Origin: Verticillium longisporum
Lineage: Eukaryota; Ascomycota; Sordariomycetes; Glomerellales; Plectosphaerellaceae
Direction: 5' to 3'
NCBI GenBank assembly: GCA_019188255.1
Contig: JAETXT010000008.1
Coordinates: 3,224,001-3,288,000 of the forward strand
Length of the DNA: 64,000 bases
Shown: piece by piece, positions 31,852-45,600 of the stretch
How the letters are laid out: the number at the start of each line of letters is the position of its first letter
Numbering within the stretch: position 1 is the stretch's first letter
Translations under genes and position numbers: made by a program
The notes under the pieces: generated by a model
Told to the model about the DNA's origin: nothing
Database searches by the model: none
What the model saw: the letters and a program-made list of their open reading frames with translations, nothing else

Positions 31852-33146
31852 ATGGAGCTCAACGCAGCTTCAACTTCGCCTCCTCCCAACTTGGGCGAAG
31901 CAGCAGACGAACGCCTTGCGTCTGCACTCAACGCGCCAGAAGTCAAAGATGGCGTCCAAAGCAACGCCGCCCCTGGCGTGCTGGGGTATGTACCTCGAAC
32001 TCCCTCCCGAATCTCCTGCTGCCCTGTACGCACCCTGGTGACCAAGCTGACCTCTCCATAGAGCTCGACAACAATATTGAACTCGTCGACCCCAAGCGAG
32101 ATGCCCTGTATGCATTTGACGAAGCTGCAAACAAGGAGGCCATGTCGGCCCGCGCCTGGGCGCAGAATCCACTACATTTTAGGCGCGTCCGCATCAGCGC
32201 GACCGCCCTCATCAAGATGGTCATGCATGCACGCTCCGGCGGCTCCCTCGAGATCATGGGCCTCATGCAGGGCTACATCAACGGCGACGCTTTTATCGTC
32301 ACAGACGCTTTTCGACTGCCCGTAGAAGGCACCGAGACCCGTGTCAATGCCCACGCAGATGCTGACGAATACATGGTCGAGTACACCGACGCCTGCCGCC
32401 GACAGGGCCGCATGGAGAACGTAGTCGGCTGGTACCACTCGCACCCAGGCTACGGCTGCTGGCTGTCAGGCATCGACGTCATGACCCAGACAACGCACCA
32501 GCAGTTCCAGGACCCGTTCTTGGCCGTCGTGATTGACCCTGACCGTACCATCAGCGCCGGCAAGGTCGAGATAGGCGCCTTCCGCACCTTCCCGCAACCG
32601 CCTCTTGGTATGGCGACCGGCAAGGAACCCGCCGACGACGTGGGAACCAGCGGCGTCGCGATCATTGACGGTTTCCAAGCCGTTCCGCTCGCCAAAGCCG
32701 CCGAATTCGGCGCCCATGCGAGCAAGTACTACAGCCTTGAAATCTCCCACTACAAGAGCACTCTCGACACGCATCTGCTCGAGCTGCTGTGGCACAAGTA
32801 CTGGGTGCAGACGCTCAGCCAAAGTCCCCTCTTCACGAACCGCGACTACGGAAACAAGCAGATGCTCGACCTATCCTCCAAGATTGGCGAGGCGACGACG
32901 CTGCTCTCGCGCCAGAGCCGCATCGCACAGGGCGGCGCGGCGACGATGAACCTAGGTGGCACACCGGGGTCGAGCAAGCGTGTCGATGTCGTGATGGAGA
33001 AGCTCGTTAGGGACTGCAGCTCCGTATCTTCGCAGGAACGGACGGGTCTCATGGCAGGCGAGGTGAAGGAGAAGCTGTTCAACAATCTCGGCACATCGTC
33101 GTCGGCCGGTGCTGATATCGGTGCTACTGGTGTCGACTCTCATTGA
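31852..33146 (+). CDS. csn5: COP9 signalosome subunit 5 (CSN5/Jab1), deneddylase
   Basis: Two exons: 31852 to about 31985 and 32062-33146, about 405 aa. The JAMM zinc site is intact (HSHPGYGCWLSGID), and LEIMGLMQGY supplies the catalytic Glu of the MPN+ domain. The N-terminal ELVDPKRDALYAFDEA block is diagnostic for CSN5 and separates it from Rpn11. The enzyme removes Nedd8 from cullins; in fungi it affects development, light response and secondary metabolism. At the only intron (GTATGT...CATAG) the phases disagree by one base. Dropping one G from the GGGG run at 31983-31986 gives ...VL-EL-DNN and restores an exact codon total, so an extra base in the sequence is suspected. The C terminus (EKLFNNLGTSS) is short, as usual in filamentous fungi. 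Confidence 0.93.
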
Positions 33147-36100
33147 GCACGATGTGGGGCTTGCTTTGCTTGTGATGAAGACGAGGTTTTGCGCTAGAAC
33201 AAGACGCTGGCAGCATGGTTTTGGCGTTTGGGGAAAACACACGGAATGAATGACGAGACTTAGATCAGAAATTCCCATGCTATTGCTGTTCCTGCGTCTA
33301 TTCTTGGTGCTACTGAAGCTAGCTGGGCAAATAATTCTGCCCAGTGATGTCTTCGCCAGGTCGAGGCCTTGAACTAGGTGCCGAAAAGCCGCACGGTAAT
33401 AACAGGAACCCTAGGACTGCCTTGAGATCAGTGTCGTGAAGTCTTTGGACATGCAGCAGTGCTACTTAGGTCTATCAACCTCTGTACCTAGTCGAAGGTC
33501 CCCGAACGTTCCCTTAGGTGCAGTCTCCAGATATTTCGATGGTCAGTCCAAGGCAACAACGGCGCGACATCGAACTGTTCAATTGGCTAAAATGCCAGTC
33601 AGGCACTGTTCAGCTAGATACATACCTTTACCATGCCTGCCCGGGGATGGTCGTGCGGCTGGGCACATTCGCGCCAGGAAAACACACGAACCAGCCTCGC
33701 CACGTTCTGGACCGGAGTCCGACCCCGTGGACGTCATAGTCTGCTGACCAGCATGGAAGGCCCCATAAACAACATTCTGGATGCGTCTATCGCACAAGAC
33801 ATCGTGAGCAAACTGAATCATGGCCACGAGCGGATGCGCTGCGTCAAAAGTGCATGGGGTCTTGAACATCACGTCGGAATCATGGCATGACGAACAGTGC
33901 GCATGAGGTGCTGTTCCCAGTCCTCATGATGGTCGTCAGCGCTGGTGCCAATGCTGGAGGAAGGCCCCTCTCCATGGGAATGGGCGTCTTTCGCAGAATC
34001 CACACACACCCTGGTACCCCGCAAAAGTCGAACCCACCCCTCCACACCTGGAATCATAAGTTTGGGAAGGAGACTCAACTGAGTGGATGACGCAGTTGGA
34101 GGGCAACGACGTCGTACACCCAGGGCAACCAGGCGACGAGCGAATCAAGGCAAGTGGATAAGAGGTTGCGAAAAGAGGGCACCTGCATCAAAGAGGGTGG
34201 GATGGGACAAAGATACACTCACTACGCAAGACAGCACTTTGTTGACCCGGCTGGCGAAGCGGTACTCTAAGTGAGGCCAAGAGTGCCATCTTGAAATCGG
34301 CGAATGAGGATGTGCTCATTACCAGGCAAAAAGGGAGCAACACAATGTTTGTTTACAGTCGTTGAGAACCTGAGACGGGCAGTTCGCGAGGCAGACAAAC
34401 GATGGTTCGACCTGATCGGGGGGTGACATCGAGATCCCATCAGTGGTGCCGCGAGCTTGGATTTGTTTCGATGCTGAATGACGAAGGGTGTGCAGAACTG
34501 ATTGCCCTTTGCTGGAAACGGGCTGGGCGCCCGTGTCGTTCGTGTGTCCTGACTGGTAGACTGAGGGTGACATAGGAGTTGTGGCCCTGTCCATCTTTAC
34601 CAGATCGCTAGCCGACTGTCTTCTTGGGCGTTTGATGGGCAGGCCCAGCATTCCACCGTCAATCAACTGACGACTGCTGATGATCTTGGCCCTCTTCATT
34701 GCCTGCGGGGTCCTGCGGGGTGCTGCCCCATCAAATTCGTTGGCTTCGATTCAGCAGCAGGAGAAAGGTTGGTGGTGTGGTCAGTGGATGATCCAGGTCA
34801 ACCAAGGCGGCCATGGGCAGCCTCATAGAATGAGTTCCTTATTCTCAACCTCAGGTACCGTGGGCGACGGCGTTGGAAAGGCGGATGAGGTACTTCCCTT
34901 GCGTCCAAATACACGCTGGTGCAATTCCGTCTCCTTGTTGTTCGGCTGCTTTTGTGACAGCGACCAAGCGTTATTTGGGTTCGGACTCTGTGCTCGTCGC
35001 TTCAGCTTGGCGTCAGGAGAGTCCGAAATCGCCCTCCCCCACCCCACGATGCCCATCTACAAGTACTGCTGAGCGTGAGACATGACTAGTAGCCCCCACA
35101 CGGACGAACAGGACCACACAGCAAGCAAGCAACAGAAGCAGGCTTGACAGGCAGCGAGATCCATAAATTTTGATGGGGTGGTCTGGAAGCCAAGAGCCTT
35201 CAACAGTCGCGGCTGGGGTCACGCGGGGGGCGCTGCGCTGGGCGTTCCGTCCGCTAGTTTCGGGCGACTGACATGGTGCGCATCTGCCTCACTCCCAACC
35301 TTTTCGTGGCTGTCCGTCTGGGTCGCTCATTGGCGACGTTTTTGGCATGAAGGGATGCTGAGCTGAGCCGAGCTGACGCAGGGCTGCGTGGCAAAGGTTG
35401 ATGTTTGGCCGCTGATAAGAGGCATCTCACGCCACCCAGGGGCCTGATCTGTGAGCGTGAGACGTGTAGGCAGCACAGCAGGAGATGTCCGAAGGGGCCG
35501 GTGGCCGTTCCCCCGATGGTTGTGTCGTGTGCATGCCCTTCTGTGTTTGATGCCGAAGCCGACAGACTGACCACCATGTCGAGACCACCATGTCCAGTGA
35601 CCAGTGCATGAGCACTGGAAACGGCCAAAACATTAGAAGGGGGTGGGGGGGGTTGCGACCAGCCAGTCAGAGGGCACTTCCCAAACTGAAGATAAGAATT
35701 GGCTTTTTAGTGCTGTGGGTAGCACGTGTGCTAGGAAGTGTCTAGCAAGTACGGTTGGCTGGGGCCATCAACCTCGCGAATGCTTATCAGCGCTGTTCAT
35801 TGGAGCAGACACTACATTGGGCAGGTATGACGGGTTTCTATCCTTCCACTTTTGTCGGCATCCCGCGACTGCCGTCCGGAGATGGGCTGGCAAAGCAGGC
35901 AGGCACAGAGGGGGGGTGGTATTTCCCCAGGGTGCAGTGGGCTGAGCTGTCCACTTGGCCTGGAAAGAGTCCTCAGAGCACAGCAGCTTCCCGTTGTTTC
36001 CCTTATCTTGAACGCTCAACTGAGTCGGGCCCTGCCCTGTCTTGTTCCGATACGAGATTGGTGCTTCCGAGTCGACGAGATAAACCGCCCGCCCGCCCTG

Positions 36101-37049
36101 AGACGAGATATACCTAAAGACGCTGCCACACCAAAGCACCGCTTTCGTCCGTCTCTTCTTTTTGTCCTTCTTCGCTCCCTGCCCTTCTCTTGTCGACCAT
36201 CGAAAAGTCACTACACCAGGCATCAAAGCAATTCTGCCTGGCACATAGGCCTCGTGACCATAGTTTCGGACCATCCATCGAGCCACCCCCCACCACGCTC
36301 ACTGGGCTGACCCGTACATCACACCCGGAGACCCTCCCCCCCCCCCCGATCAGATCCCAGCCCGCGACGTGCCAGTTTGACCGCCGTGGCATGCATTGCT
36401 TAGGGGTCCAATTGTACAAGGTGCGTCCCTGGCCCGTGTCGCAAATGCATCGACGTCCAAACCTGCCACCCAACCATTCCCTTCCCTTTGATCTGCCAAT
36501 CTCCTTCTGCCACTTTGCACCTCGCTGACCGAATCCCTTCTATTCAGAACCCACCAAACGCCAGCTTCGAGAAGCCCCGTTCGGCTTGAGGAAAAGTTGC
36601 AGTGCTTGACGACTTGTGCTTCATCTCCCAACAACGGTCACACTACAGCTTTCTGCTTCCGTCGAGCTCCTGAACCTTCATTGACCAGCACCACCAGCGG
36701 CCCTGCGTCATAGTCATTAGCAGAGCTACTGTCTCCCTGTCTGGTCCTGTAGGAACAATCGTGGGATCAGCGACTGCACAAACCGGTTCATTTCGGACGA
36801 CCCTGATTTGCTGCCTTTGAACAGTCGTTACGTTACGGAAACCCCCCTCCCCTAGACCCAAACGCCCCTGGGCCCAAGTGTCGCGCTGCATCAGCGGTAT
36901 ACGAGCCCCGGAACATCCAGAGCCAGAACAGAAGGTCCCCTATTTGGCGCAAACGCGTCCCGCTCTGCCTTAGCCTTAGGCCCTGTCCCATCCTTGTCCG
37001 GCATGCCCCCGCCCTTCCGCCCGGGGCCAGGGTTATCGAGTCAGTCAGC
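33147..37049. other. Gene-poor region, about 3.9 kb
   Basis: No convincing gene. The frame 34319-34699 (minus, 126 aa, ATG start) has a basic N terminus but no domain or splice context and is not accepted. Short TACCTAG-like motifs occur near 33480. From about 36100 the sequence becomes CT-rich and is likely the promoter and long 5' leader of the gene starting at 37050, including a C-run at 36338-36347. Confidence 0.5.
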
Positions 37050-38746
37050 ATGATGTCCCCGAGGAGTTTCCTTTACTCCAAGCAACACCCACAGCCACTT
37101 CATACACCCACCAAACGCCTACAACACAACCTCCCCTCGCCCCCGATCTCTCCCTCCCCAGCTTCGAGCCCTCCTGCCACCATTCTTTCCCACCGCAAAC
37201 CACACAACTCGGACGTTTTCTTTCCCAGCTCGCCTGCAGCCTCCTCTTCTTCGCAGCAGAGAAAGTATGCTCAGGACGTTACCGTTACCGTCGAGCCCAT
37301 CTCTGCTACTGAACACAGCGCCCCACACGCCATGTCGAAACGCAAGTCTACCCACGAGACAACGAGGCTCTCGCCTTCGAGCCCGCCCCAGACAACCACC
37401 AGCCTGAGCACGAGGCCCACGACGCCTACCAGTCCCGTTCAGATCCCCGCCTCAAAGACAAAGGGTTTATCTTCCCGGAACCACCGTCATCATGGTCAGA
37501 GAAAGGCGACACGTCCGCGGGACGTCCACGACCCTGACTCTATCCCCGCTGCCATGGCCGCTCTGCTGGCTGTCACCGACATCCCTCGTCCTCGGCAGCG
37601 GAGGTCAAGGCGAATCTCGAAGGATCAGTCTCTGACACTCGAGGCCATTATCGAACGCCAGCAGGTCTCCGAGAAGGAGCTCAGCCTGACTCTGGACCGG
37701 AGCCCCATGGATCTCCTCTTGTCTCCTCCCGAGGACATGTGCGACGACGAAAACATGTCGATTCTCAGTGGCAGCGGCGTCGGCTCTGCCTTCTCGACTA
37801 GGACAATCTCGATGGACTCGATCCCTTCTCTAGGCGACTCTTTTGCGACCGACGGAGTCTCGTCCATCGAGACCCCTTTCACTCCACAATGCGCGTGCGC
37901 AGGAAACGTTCGCAGCAACCCAGGCGATCTCTCGAGCCTGTTTCCTCGCCGTGTGGCATGTGCGAGGATCACCCTCTGTCCATGTCCGACGAGGACTCGT
38001 CAGACTCCCTGGACTACGACGAGCTCGCAGAGCCACAGGATAGTGAGGACTCCCGTTCTGAGCTGTCCTTTTCGGACTTTGCCTTTCCTCTACGTCCCCT
38101 CAAGTCGGCTTTCAAGTCCAACCTCACTGCCTCCCTTCGTGCCCTGAAATCGGCGGCCAGGTCTATCTCGGCCCTCAACCTACCGTCCATTCCTCCGGAC
38201 GACTTTCTCACCCGCTCAATCCTGACCATCGATCCTAAGGTTCCTTATACCGATGAGCGCCGCCCTCCAGTCCTGGAGGAGGAGCCGTCGGCTGCTCTCC
38301 GTCGTTATCTCAACCCCACGACGAGCGCCCGGCTCGAAACGCATCCCGCCACCCTCTCGCCTACGAGGACCTATACTGCATCCATCCAGATGCAAACGTA
38401 CAAGGTCCAGCGTTCTCGCAGCGCATCGCCATCGCCGACTCGCATCGTTTACCCCACTACTTCGCTCTCTTCGTCACAGGCAGCCCCGTACCAACCCCCG
38501 GCGCAATCGCCCCAGCAGACGGCATTCTCCTACCCTCCCGGGGGTATGCGACAGCGCGAGACACGTGAGAACTCGAATTTCATTCGCATTGCTGTCATGG
38601 AAATGGCGATGCGCAAGGCCGGTAAACTCGATGATCAACGGCCAGGCCGAGCGCGTTGGACGTTGCCACCTCGCAAAGCGGTTGCGCGGGCCTACGTAGT
38701 AGGTGCAGATGGTGTGCCAGCGCGCTGGGTGTCGGTCTCACAGTGA
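37050..38746 (+). CDS. Conserved ascomycete protein of unknown function
   Basis: One exon of about 565 aa once a single base is added at CC 37884-37885; without it the frame ends at 38147. The N-terminal half is Ser/Pro/Thr-rich and disordered. A conserved core contains PAAMAALLAVTDIPRPRQRR and SLTLDRSPMDLLLSPPED. The C terminus holds ENSNFIRIAVMEMAMRKAG, then RARWTLPPRKAVARAYVV. I recall this C-terminal block in many sordariomycete and eurotiomycete proteins annotated only as hypothetical. No enzyme motif or membrane segment is visible. The start is the first of two nearby ATGs (37050 and 37053). Confidence 0.8.
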
Positions 38747-39898
38747 GCGGCACACGAGTCAAGGTCGCAGCGAAATTACATCACAGAGAACAGCACCCGA
38801 CGGCCCGCCAAGTGATGGCCACGTGACAGATGCAAGCATTGCCAACCACTGCACTGCGCAACGACGACAGCAAAGTGTCGCGCACCGATTTCGCCGAGTC
38901 GCTAGGCTTGGCTACGAAGCTCGCTTCGTGCTTGAAGCTCGCACTCGAAAAGCACGAAGCGAGCGCGGTTCGGTCACCGAAGGCAGCAGATTGGGGGTGC
39001 CAGCCATTGAAGCGGGGCTCTGTGACGATGCGGTGCAATCGGAGGTCGCCGAGGAGAAATCAGGAAAGCAATTTCTGGGCGGCGTGGTGGGGACAGTATT
39101 GCCGCCGCGCAGACGACTCCCGACGCCGTCGTCATTCGACATGGCTCCCCAGATTGGCAGTGCCAGAAACTCTCTCACTCCCAGCTACGGCGAGTACGCA
39201 GTGGGGCCGAGCAGCAGTTCTCCTGCCTTTTCCGATGTCGCCGAAAGGGCATGACTGGAGGCCATTGGCCAACACACAGTACGGGTCCGACCCCCCCTTC
39301 GAGGACTGTCGACGAGGGCACCCCGGTTCGCCTCCATTCTGGAAGGGACGGGACAGCGGACCCTGCGGATTGGCTGTTACTTCAGACTTTGGTAATGGCA
39401 TCCGTCAACGCGTTGAGGGCATTCGGCGACGGCCTCGGACAGCGAGGCACAAAACAAAAGCAAACAGCACAAAGCACCAACCAGACAAGATTTTCTTTCG
39501 CCGGGCGCCGGACGGAGCAATCCACAAGGCCGGCGGCCGCATGGCCCTACGAATGGGCCATGGGTACTACCAAAACAAAACGGTGCAACATGAACGACAC
39601 CACAAAGCACGCGCTACACACACACATACGACGATTTCATTTTTTTTATGGCCGAACCCCTTTTGTTATTCCCGGTGTTCATTGCACCACGAACAGCATG
39701 CGCATATGTCACTGCCCGCGAGGGCTAAATCTTTTTTTTTTTTTCTTTAGTTTCGCATTTCAGCATATGCATAGCGACGGATCAGGCATGGCATTTTGAT
39801 GTAGGATACCAACGGGAATTGACCAAGTCATCAATATGTTTACCGACTGTTGGGGCGTGACTAGTACGTGTGAGTGCGCGCGCGGCGTCTATGTGCAT

Positions 39899-39922
39899 GT
39901 GTGTGTGTGTGTGTGTGTGTGT
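39899..39922. repeat. (GT)12 microsatellite
   Basis: Uninterrupted dinucleotide repeat in the gene-poor region. Confidence 0.97.
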
Positions 39923-40800
39923 GATGGGCGTGTTCCATTGTGCCTGGTCGGGCTCCCATGCCGATGCGCCGTCGGCAGGGGTCCTGTTTGTGGTGACCTG
40001 TGAAGGGCGGGTTTTTGCGGGGATGTCAGGAACGCGTCCTTGGGATCTCTTCCATTTTTTTGTCGCATGCGTGGACGGACGAATGAGGAGAGTCATTGAA
40101 CGGCTATACGGCTTGGCGGGAGTGGCCAGTACCAGTACTGTTTGCACTAGATTGTTTTCGGGGTTTCCTTGCTACAATGTGCGCGCCATGCGAGCTCATG
40201 GTGTGCGGTGAGAAGAAAAATTGCGGTGAATGCAGGCTTCTTGGGCTGGGAGCCTCTTGGGCTGGGAGCTTCTTAAGCTCAGAGAGACCGCTCTCGTGGG
40301 GGTTAGAGGGGCAAGCAAGTTGAGTCACTCGGCCTGCTCGCGACGCCCATCCAACCTGTTCCGTTTGGGCCAAGCTCGGTGTTCGTCGGCCGCTGCTGGG
40401 AGGCTGGCGGTTCGGCGTAGCAGCACGATCCAGGAAACGTCCCAATCAAGAAAGTGTGCACAAATGGCAGGGACCGGATTGGCTAGTGACGGACCAAGAC
40501 GTCCGGCAGTCTGGGACGCGGACACGAAGACAGGGTTTTACGGGCACCATCTCAATCGGACCGGCTTGTTGTGGTCCACTCCACGTTCACATGTCTGGAG
40601 GAGGCAGGGCGAGCAGGGAGAGACCTCTTGACTTCCTGTCCTGCGTGGGGAGGCTTGGGAGCTCGGGAGCTTGGGAGGGGAGGGGCCGGCGGGAGCCCGC
40701 TGTCCGTCCGGCAGTAGGAGGGAGATGGGAAAAATTTTGCCACTGTCTTTACCCTTTTTGGTGCGATGGGGAAAGGCAAGGGAGGGTTAGGGTACGTGCG

Positions 40801-40803
<3 letters not shown>

Positions 40804-40831
<28 letters not shown>
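40804..40831. repeat. (GT)14 microsatellite
   Basis: Second uninterrupted GT repeat, about 0.9 kb from the first and on the same strand. Confidence 0.97.
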
Positions 40832-42698
40832 CGAGTGGGATTGGAGCAAGTGCCAACAGGGATTCGAGGGGAGGAGATCGTCAGGGACCTGCCTCCCTGA
40901 GGTTTCTCCTGCTGTACTTGTACCTTCCTTCTTCTCTCTCAGGGGACGGGGCACGAGGAAGACTGGATGAGCAGGGCTCGGGCAGGGCAGGGCAGGGCAG
41001 GCGTGATGAGACGGGGACATCAAGGACACGGCAAAGAAGGAGAGGAGCGGAGCGGGGGTAGTGTCTCCCGCCTGCCTCATGCAGCGATGCCCAACATTTT
41101 TCTTTCCTTTGAGGGGCACCGTCAAGGACCGCGTTTCGCGCTTGCGCTTCAGGGCTTCACGGCCTCCGCTCGCCAGGGACGACATGGTCCGGGGGGCATG
41201 TGATGTGTTCTCCAGGGTAGATTGGAGGGAACAGATTGCTGAGCCGGGGGTAGGGTTCAGAGGGAGATGAGATCGGACGTGGAACATTCGACGCAGGCTT
41301 CTGGCGCCGGGTAAGAGAGGGCGCGCTCTGCCCCGGCGCCCACTTGACGGCACCCATGGGAGAGTCCTTGTACAGCAGGCTACAGGGCACAGCAGCGCCC
41401 AGAGAGGCAGGTAGGCCTGGCCTGTTCACGATCCGTGCTGCACGATCCCACAGTTTTGCGTCGTCTTGTTCGGGGTGTTCGATCGTGTCTTCTTCTTTTT
41501 TTTTTTCTCTCTCTGGGTCAGGTATCCACTTTGCCCCCTCCCTCTGCCGTGTGCCGTGAGCCGGTCGGTGGCCTCTTCTCGTTGCGTACCGTGGCAGAAT
41601 CACATGCCTTTTCGAGCGATGCGAGCCGCGCGATGTGGCGGCCGGGATGACATGCAAGATAACGCATAGTGAAGTCGGTGGCTGCGGGGGAGGGGGGAGA
41701 AGCGCAGATCGAAGCTTTTGTTTTTTTTTTCTCTCTCTTTTTCATTCTTGGACACGAAGTATCGGCGATAGGACGCAGCCGGCGCCGGTGCCTGCAGGGC
41801 GAACGAGGATCTGTCCCTTCCGTCTGTCTGCCTCGCTCTTCTACGCTACGGCGAGGGATCCGTCTGGCTTCTTCTCCTTCTGCAGTGAGCACTCGTTCGG
41901 GCAGGTCTCGAAGGCTCGGTGTGGTTTCGGGTTTGTGGATTTTCCCAAGGAGGACTCCCTTGCCGCCTCCCATTTCCGGCTGGTGAACAAGAATGCTGCT
42001 CCACAAGATGGTGGCGACGACGATGACCACGACGAGTGGATCGTCAGCGTGCTCGGTGACTTGTGAATTTGTTCCTCGGGCAGATCTGGCCTCTGCGGAA
42101 CATCATCGTGTTCTAGAACCTAGACCTAGACCCGAGCATCCCTAGAATGAATAGAGACCCTGGGAGAGACCCTGAGAGAGACCCTCACACCCTGAGAAAG
42201 ACCCTGAAACCCAGCACTCATCCTCTGCCGATCACCATCGACCCCGTTCACGCCATGGACCACGGCGAACTGCGCCTTCGGTGAATGCCCGTGGATGGCC
42301 AGACCCCTTGCCTTGATCTCCCGGCGCCAGCTCTGCACCCCAGCCTGCCCGCCCGTTTCCGTAGTCAGCTTCCCAACCTGGACACATGATCCGGCCATTG
42401 CTCCCGTTTCAACAAAGTAAAAAAAGTATCCATTCGCTGAGTCCAGCTGTTCTATGCAAACACCCTCCCAACGCCGGGGGCATCACGCCCCTCCGCCTCC
42501 GTCTCCGCCGCCTCTCCCGTGCCCAATGGATCCGATCCATGTATGTGTGCGCGCGCATATGTATGTATGTGTACTGCAATATGCCTCCTCCGATGGTCCA
42601 TGCTTGATTATGCTCCATGCTTCCCCCGCCCTCCTTCTCCGTACGTACGCCTCTCCCAATTACAGGCGTGGCGGTCCCTGCTCCTCTGCTTTTTCGCC

Positions 42699-45600
42699 TC
42701 ACCCCGTCTTGGTCCGCCCCGGTGCCCAGCTGAGCCGCTTGCCCGTCCTGCCGAGCGCCTCGGGCGTCCCGTTGCCGCTGCCGCTGCCCTCGTCCGCGAC
42801 CTCCTCCTCCCGCTGGCTGCTGCTGCTCCTCCCGCATGCGGTGCGTCAGCGCGTTGAGCTTGTCCCGCAGGAAGCCGCCTCCGCCCGCCGTCCTGCGCCG
42901 GTCCAGATCCGACCGACCGCCCGTGCTGCCCGTGCTGCCCCGCGTCGCCGGCCTGCGCGTCTGATCGCTGCGGCCCCTGCCCGGCGAGTCGTACGGTGAG
43001 AGACTCCCGCTGGTCATCGGCCGCAGCGAGTCGATGCGCACCGGGTCCGACGGGTCCATCGTGTCTTGGGGTGTGGGCGGCGTCATCATGAGGAAGCTCG
43101 GCAACGGCAGACCTCCCGTGCCGTTGTTGTGAGTGGTACCGTTGCCGCTGCTGCCGCCGCTCGTGTTGCGATACGAGCGCGCCGAAGCGACACTCGAGCT
43201 GCGGCTCGCCGATCGCGGCCCGGGGATGCTGCTGTGCGAGCTGCCGTGCAGAGAGCGAGGCGGCGACCGCGAAAAGTCCACCGGCGAAGTGCCGTAGAGG
43301 CTCGACGAGTCGTCACTGTTCATGCTTTCGGCGTAGTGCTGCGACGACCCCGACGGCGCGATGAGGCTCGAGTTGTTGACCAGCTCCCGCAGCTTGCTCG
43401 TCTGCGCCGTGTTCGGCCGCAGCTTGAATTTGTTGCCGATGATGGCACCCGTGTGCGAGATGAGCGCCTTGATGACGGCCTTCTTCAGCGCCAGCGCCAG
43501 GTCGAGGTTCGACCACGTCTTGTTGCGCCACTCAATCGCCGGCATGCGGAACACAAAGTTGTGCACGTCCTCAAAGTTGCGGCTGTCTTTGCCCTTGTAG
43601 CTGAGGCAGAGCACCACCGAGGGCATCTTGATGAACGCAAACGTCATGTAGTTGCTGGCGCGCGTCATCATCTTGGTGAGGTCGTCCGACTGCTTCTCGT
43701 CCTTGTCGTCCTTGTCGCCACGTAGCAGCCCGAACCGTGACTTCTTTTCGTTTGCGCCTCCGATGCCGCCGTCTCTAAACGACGTGCCCGTAGACGAGCG
43801 CCCAATATTGCCAGGCCGGGGCGCGTTTGATGATCGCAGCGAGTCGTACGATGCCTTCTTGTTGATTGTCTTGCCCGTGCCCATGGAGCGGAACAGTCGG
43901 AAAGAGTGACCTTCGCTACCGTTATGGACTGACAGGGCCTTCTTGGAAGATCCTGCCGTCTTGGCCGGCGCGTCCGACGTCAGTGTCGGGTGCAGGCGCA
44001 GCTCGAGCGAGCCGGGCCGCGTGTTGAAGTTGTCCTTGTCTGACGGCGTCTGTCGACTTGTTGTCGAGTTTGACAGGGACTCCTCGTCGCCGCTCTCGTC
44101 CTGCATGTAGTTATGTTTGACCATGAACGGCGAGTCGTTTCTGCCGCCAGGCGTCTTGTCTCCGTCCCTGCCGGGGGAGATGTATTCGAATAGGCGCTTG
44201 CCGAGCTCTCGTTCGAGCTGGATCTTGAGCGGGAACAGGTTGACCTCAAAATGATCCATGACGCGTATGCCGGGAGTCGAATCTAGCATGGTCCAATACA
44301 CCCGAACCATCTCGTCGTTTTTTATGTCTTTCATCCTCGTGCGTTCGCCATGGACGTAGGGCGCGATCATCTCCGGGTAGATGGCGTCGGGGAGAAGGTT
44401 GAGGCCCGCTACCTTGCCGACACGGATGAGGTTAATGTGTGAGCCGTCTGAGTGGTCCGTCCGGTCATACTCCACGTCCTTCAGCTGCAGCTCCACGAGC
44501 GGCTCGTTGGTGTCGCGCAGCATCTGCCACACAATGTCTCTGGCTGTGATGCTCCAGCGAAGCAGTGCGTTGCTCTGTGCCGTCGTGTCAAACTTTCTCT
44601 GCGACGTCGTAATGGCCTTCATCATGAAGAACAGCTCATCCTCACAAGCGGCCAGATCTCGCTCCAGGAGCAATCTGTCCTCCCAGCCCTGCTGATCCAG
44701 GTACTTGGAGTAGATCTGGAAGTGCGACTTGATGTCCTCGAGTTGCCTGATGCGCTCTTGCAGCTTCTGTACCGTCTCAGGCGTGCCGCTGAGGTCGCTG
44801 AAATCGGACGCCAGCATGATCTTCTCGAGCCTCTCGCTTCGTGTCTTTTCCAGAGGCTCGCTGTACATTAACAGATCCAATACAATGACGTACAATGCAT
44901 AGTATTGCGACGAGTTGCAGAGCGCTCTGGCCTGAGGGAACTCGACCCATAGGTTGTCGACGCGGCTCTCAGTGCTGGGTTGCGAGGAGGGGTTTGAACC
45001 TTCCGCTGTGTTGACCTCGTCGTTGTACTTCAGACGCAGCGTGTTGTACTTGTCGTATCGCAGCATAGCCGACGTCTTCTGCACAGCGCGCTTGAAGCCG
45101 AATGGGTCGGTCTGGAAATCAAACATGACCTCCATCGGCACCCATGGCGGCCAGGAAGTCGATATTGGCGTGCCGTACTGGCTGCCAGCATACATGGATA
45201 CGAGATGGGTCGAGAACCACTTCTGGTGGGTGACGAAGAACTGTGTGCTGTCCATGGAGACCAGAATACGCCGTTGCACTAGACCGCTGACCGCGTCAGA
45301 CAGCCTTTCCTTGTCCATGATTTCGACAACCTTGAGTTCCATGCCCTTGGCCGTCAGCAGCACAACATTCTTCTTGTTCTTGTCACTCTGCAGCTGGATT
45401 TGAGGCGCAATGACCCGGACATGGTAGTTGCTCTGGGCCCGGAAATCTTCCGAGATGCCTCCGGTCAAATCTTCCATGGCAACGTTTGTGCTCGTGTCGT
45501 TGGCGTCGGTCTGATCAGCATTGACAAACTTGCGTCCGTCTTGGAGAATGCGCTTGATACGCTCCTCGATGTCTTCTTGCGTCTCGCGATCCATGAAGCT

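Larger units (their letters stand above)
38747..42698. other. Gene-poor region, about 4 kb
   Basis: Numerous overlapping frames but none with a domain. It holds two (GT)n microsatellites listed separately, several T-runs (39641-39648, 39731-39744, 41491-41503, 41730-41739) and a short GAGAGACCCT-type repeat at about 42150-42207. The last part is the 3' flank of FMP27; the uncorrected FMP27 frame runs on to 42409. Confidence 0.5.

Noticed and set aside
31281..32045. Minus-strand frames rich in Leu-Ser-Thr-Pro repeats
   Set aside because: They translate the 19-bp minisatellite, which is open in several frames because 19 is not a multiple of three; no domain or start context.
34319..34699. Minus-strand ORF of 126 codons starting MKRAKIISSRQL
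   Set aside because: No recognisable family, no neighbouring exons and no promoter signal; left unannotated, although a small orphan gene cannot be excluded.
38703..39799. Overlapping plus-strand ORFs after the 37050 gene
   Set aside because: They overlap each other in different frames, begin in the end of the preceding gene and show no domain.
42409..42698. C-terminal extension of FMP27 in the written frame
   Set aside because: The tail is low-complexity and unlike the family; the shifted frame ends in a conserved-looking GKRLSWAPGRTKTG at 42699.
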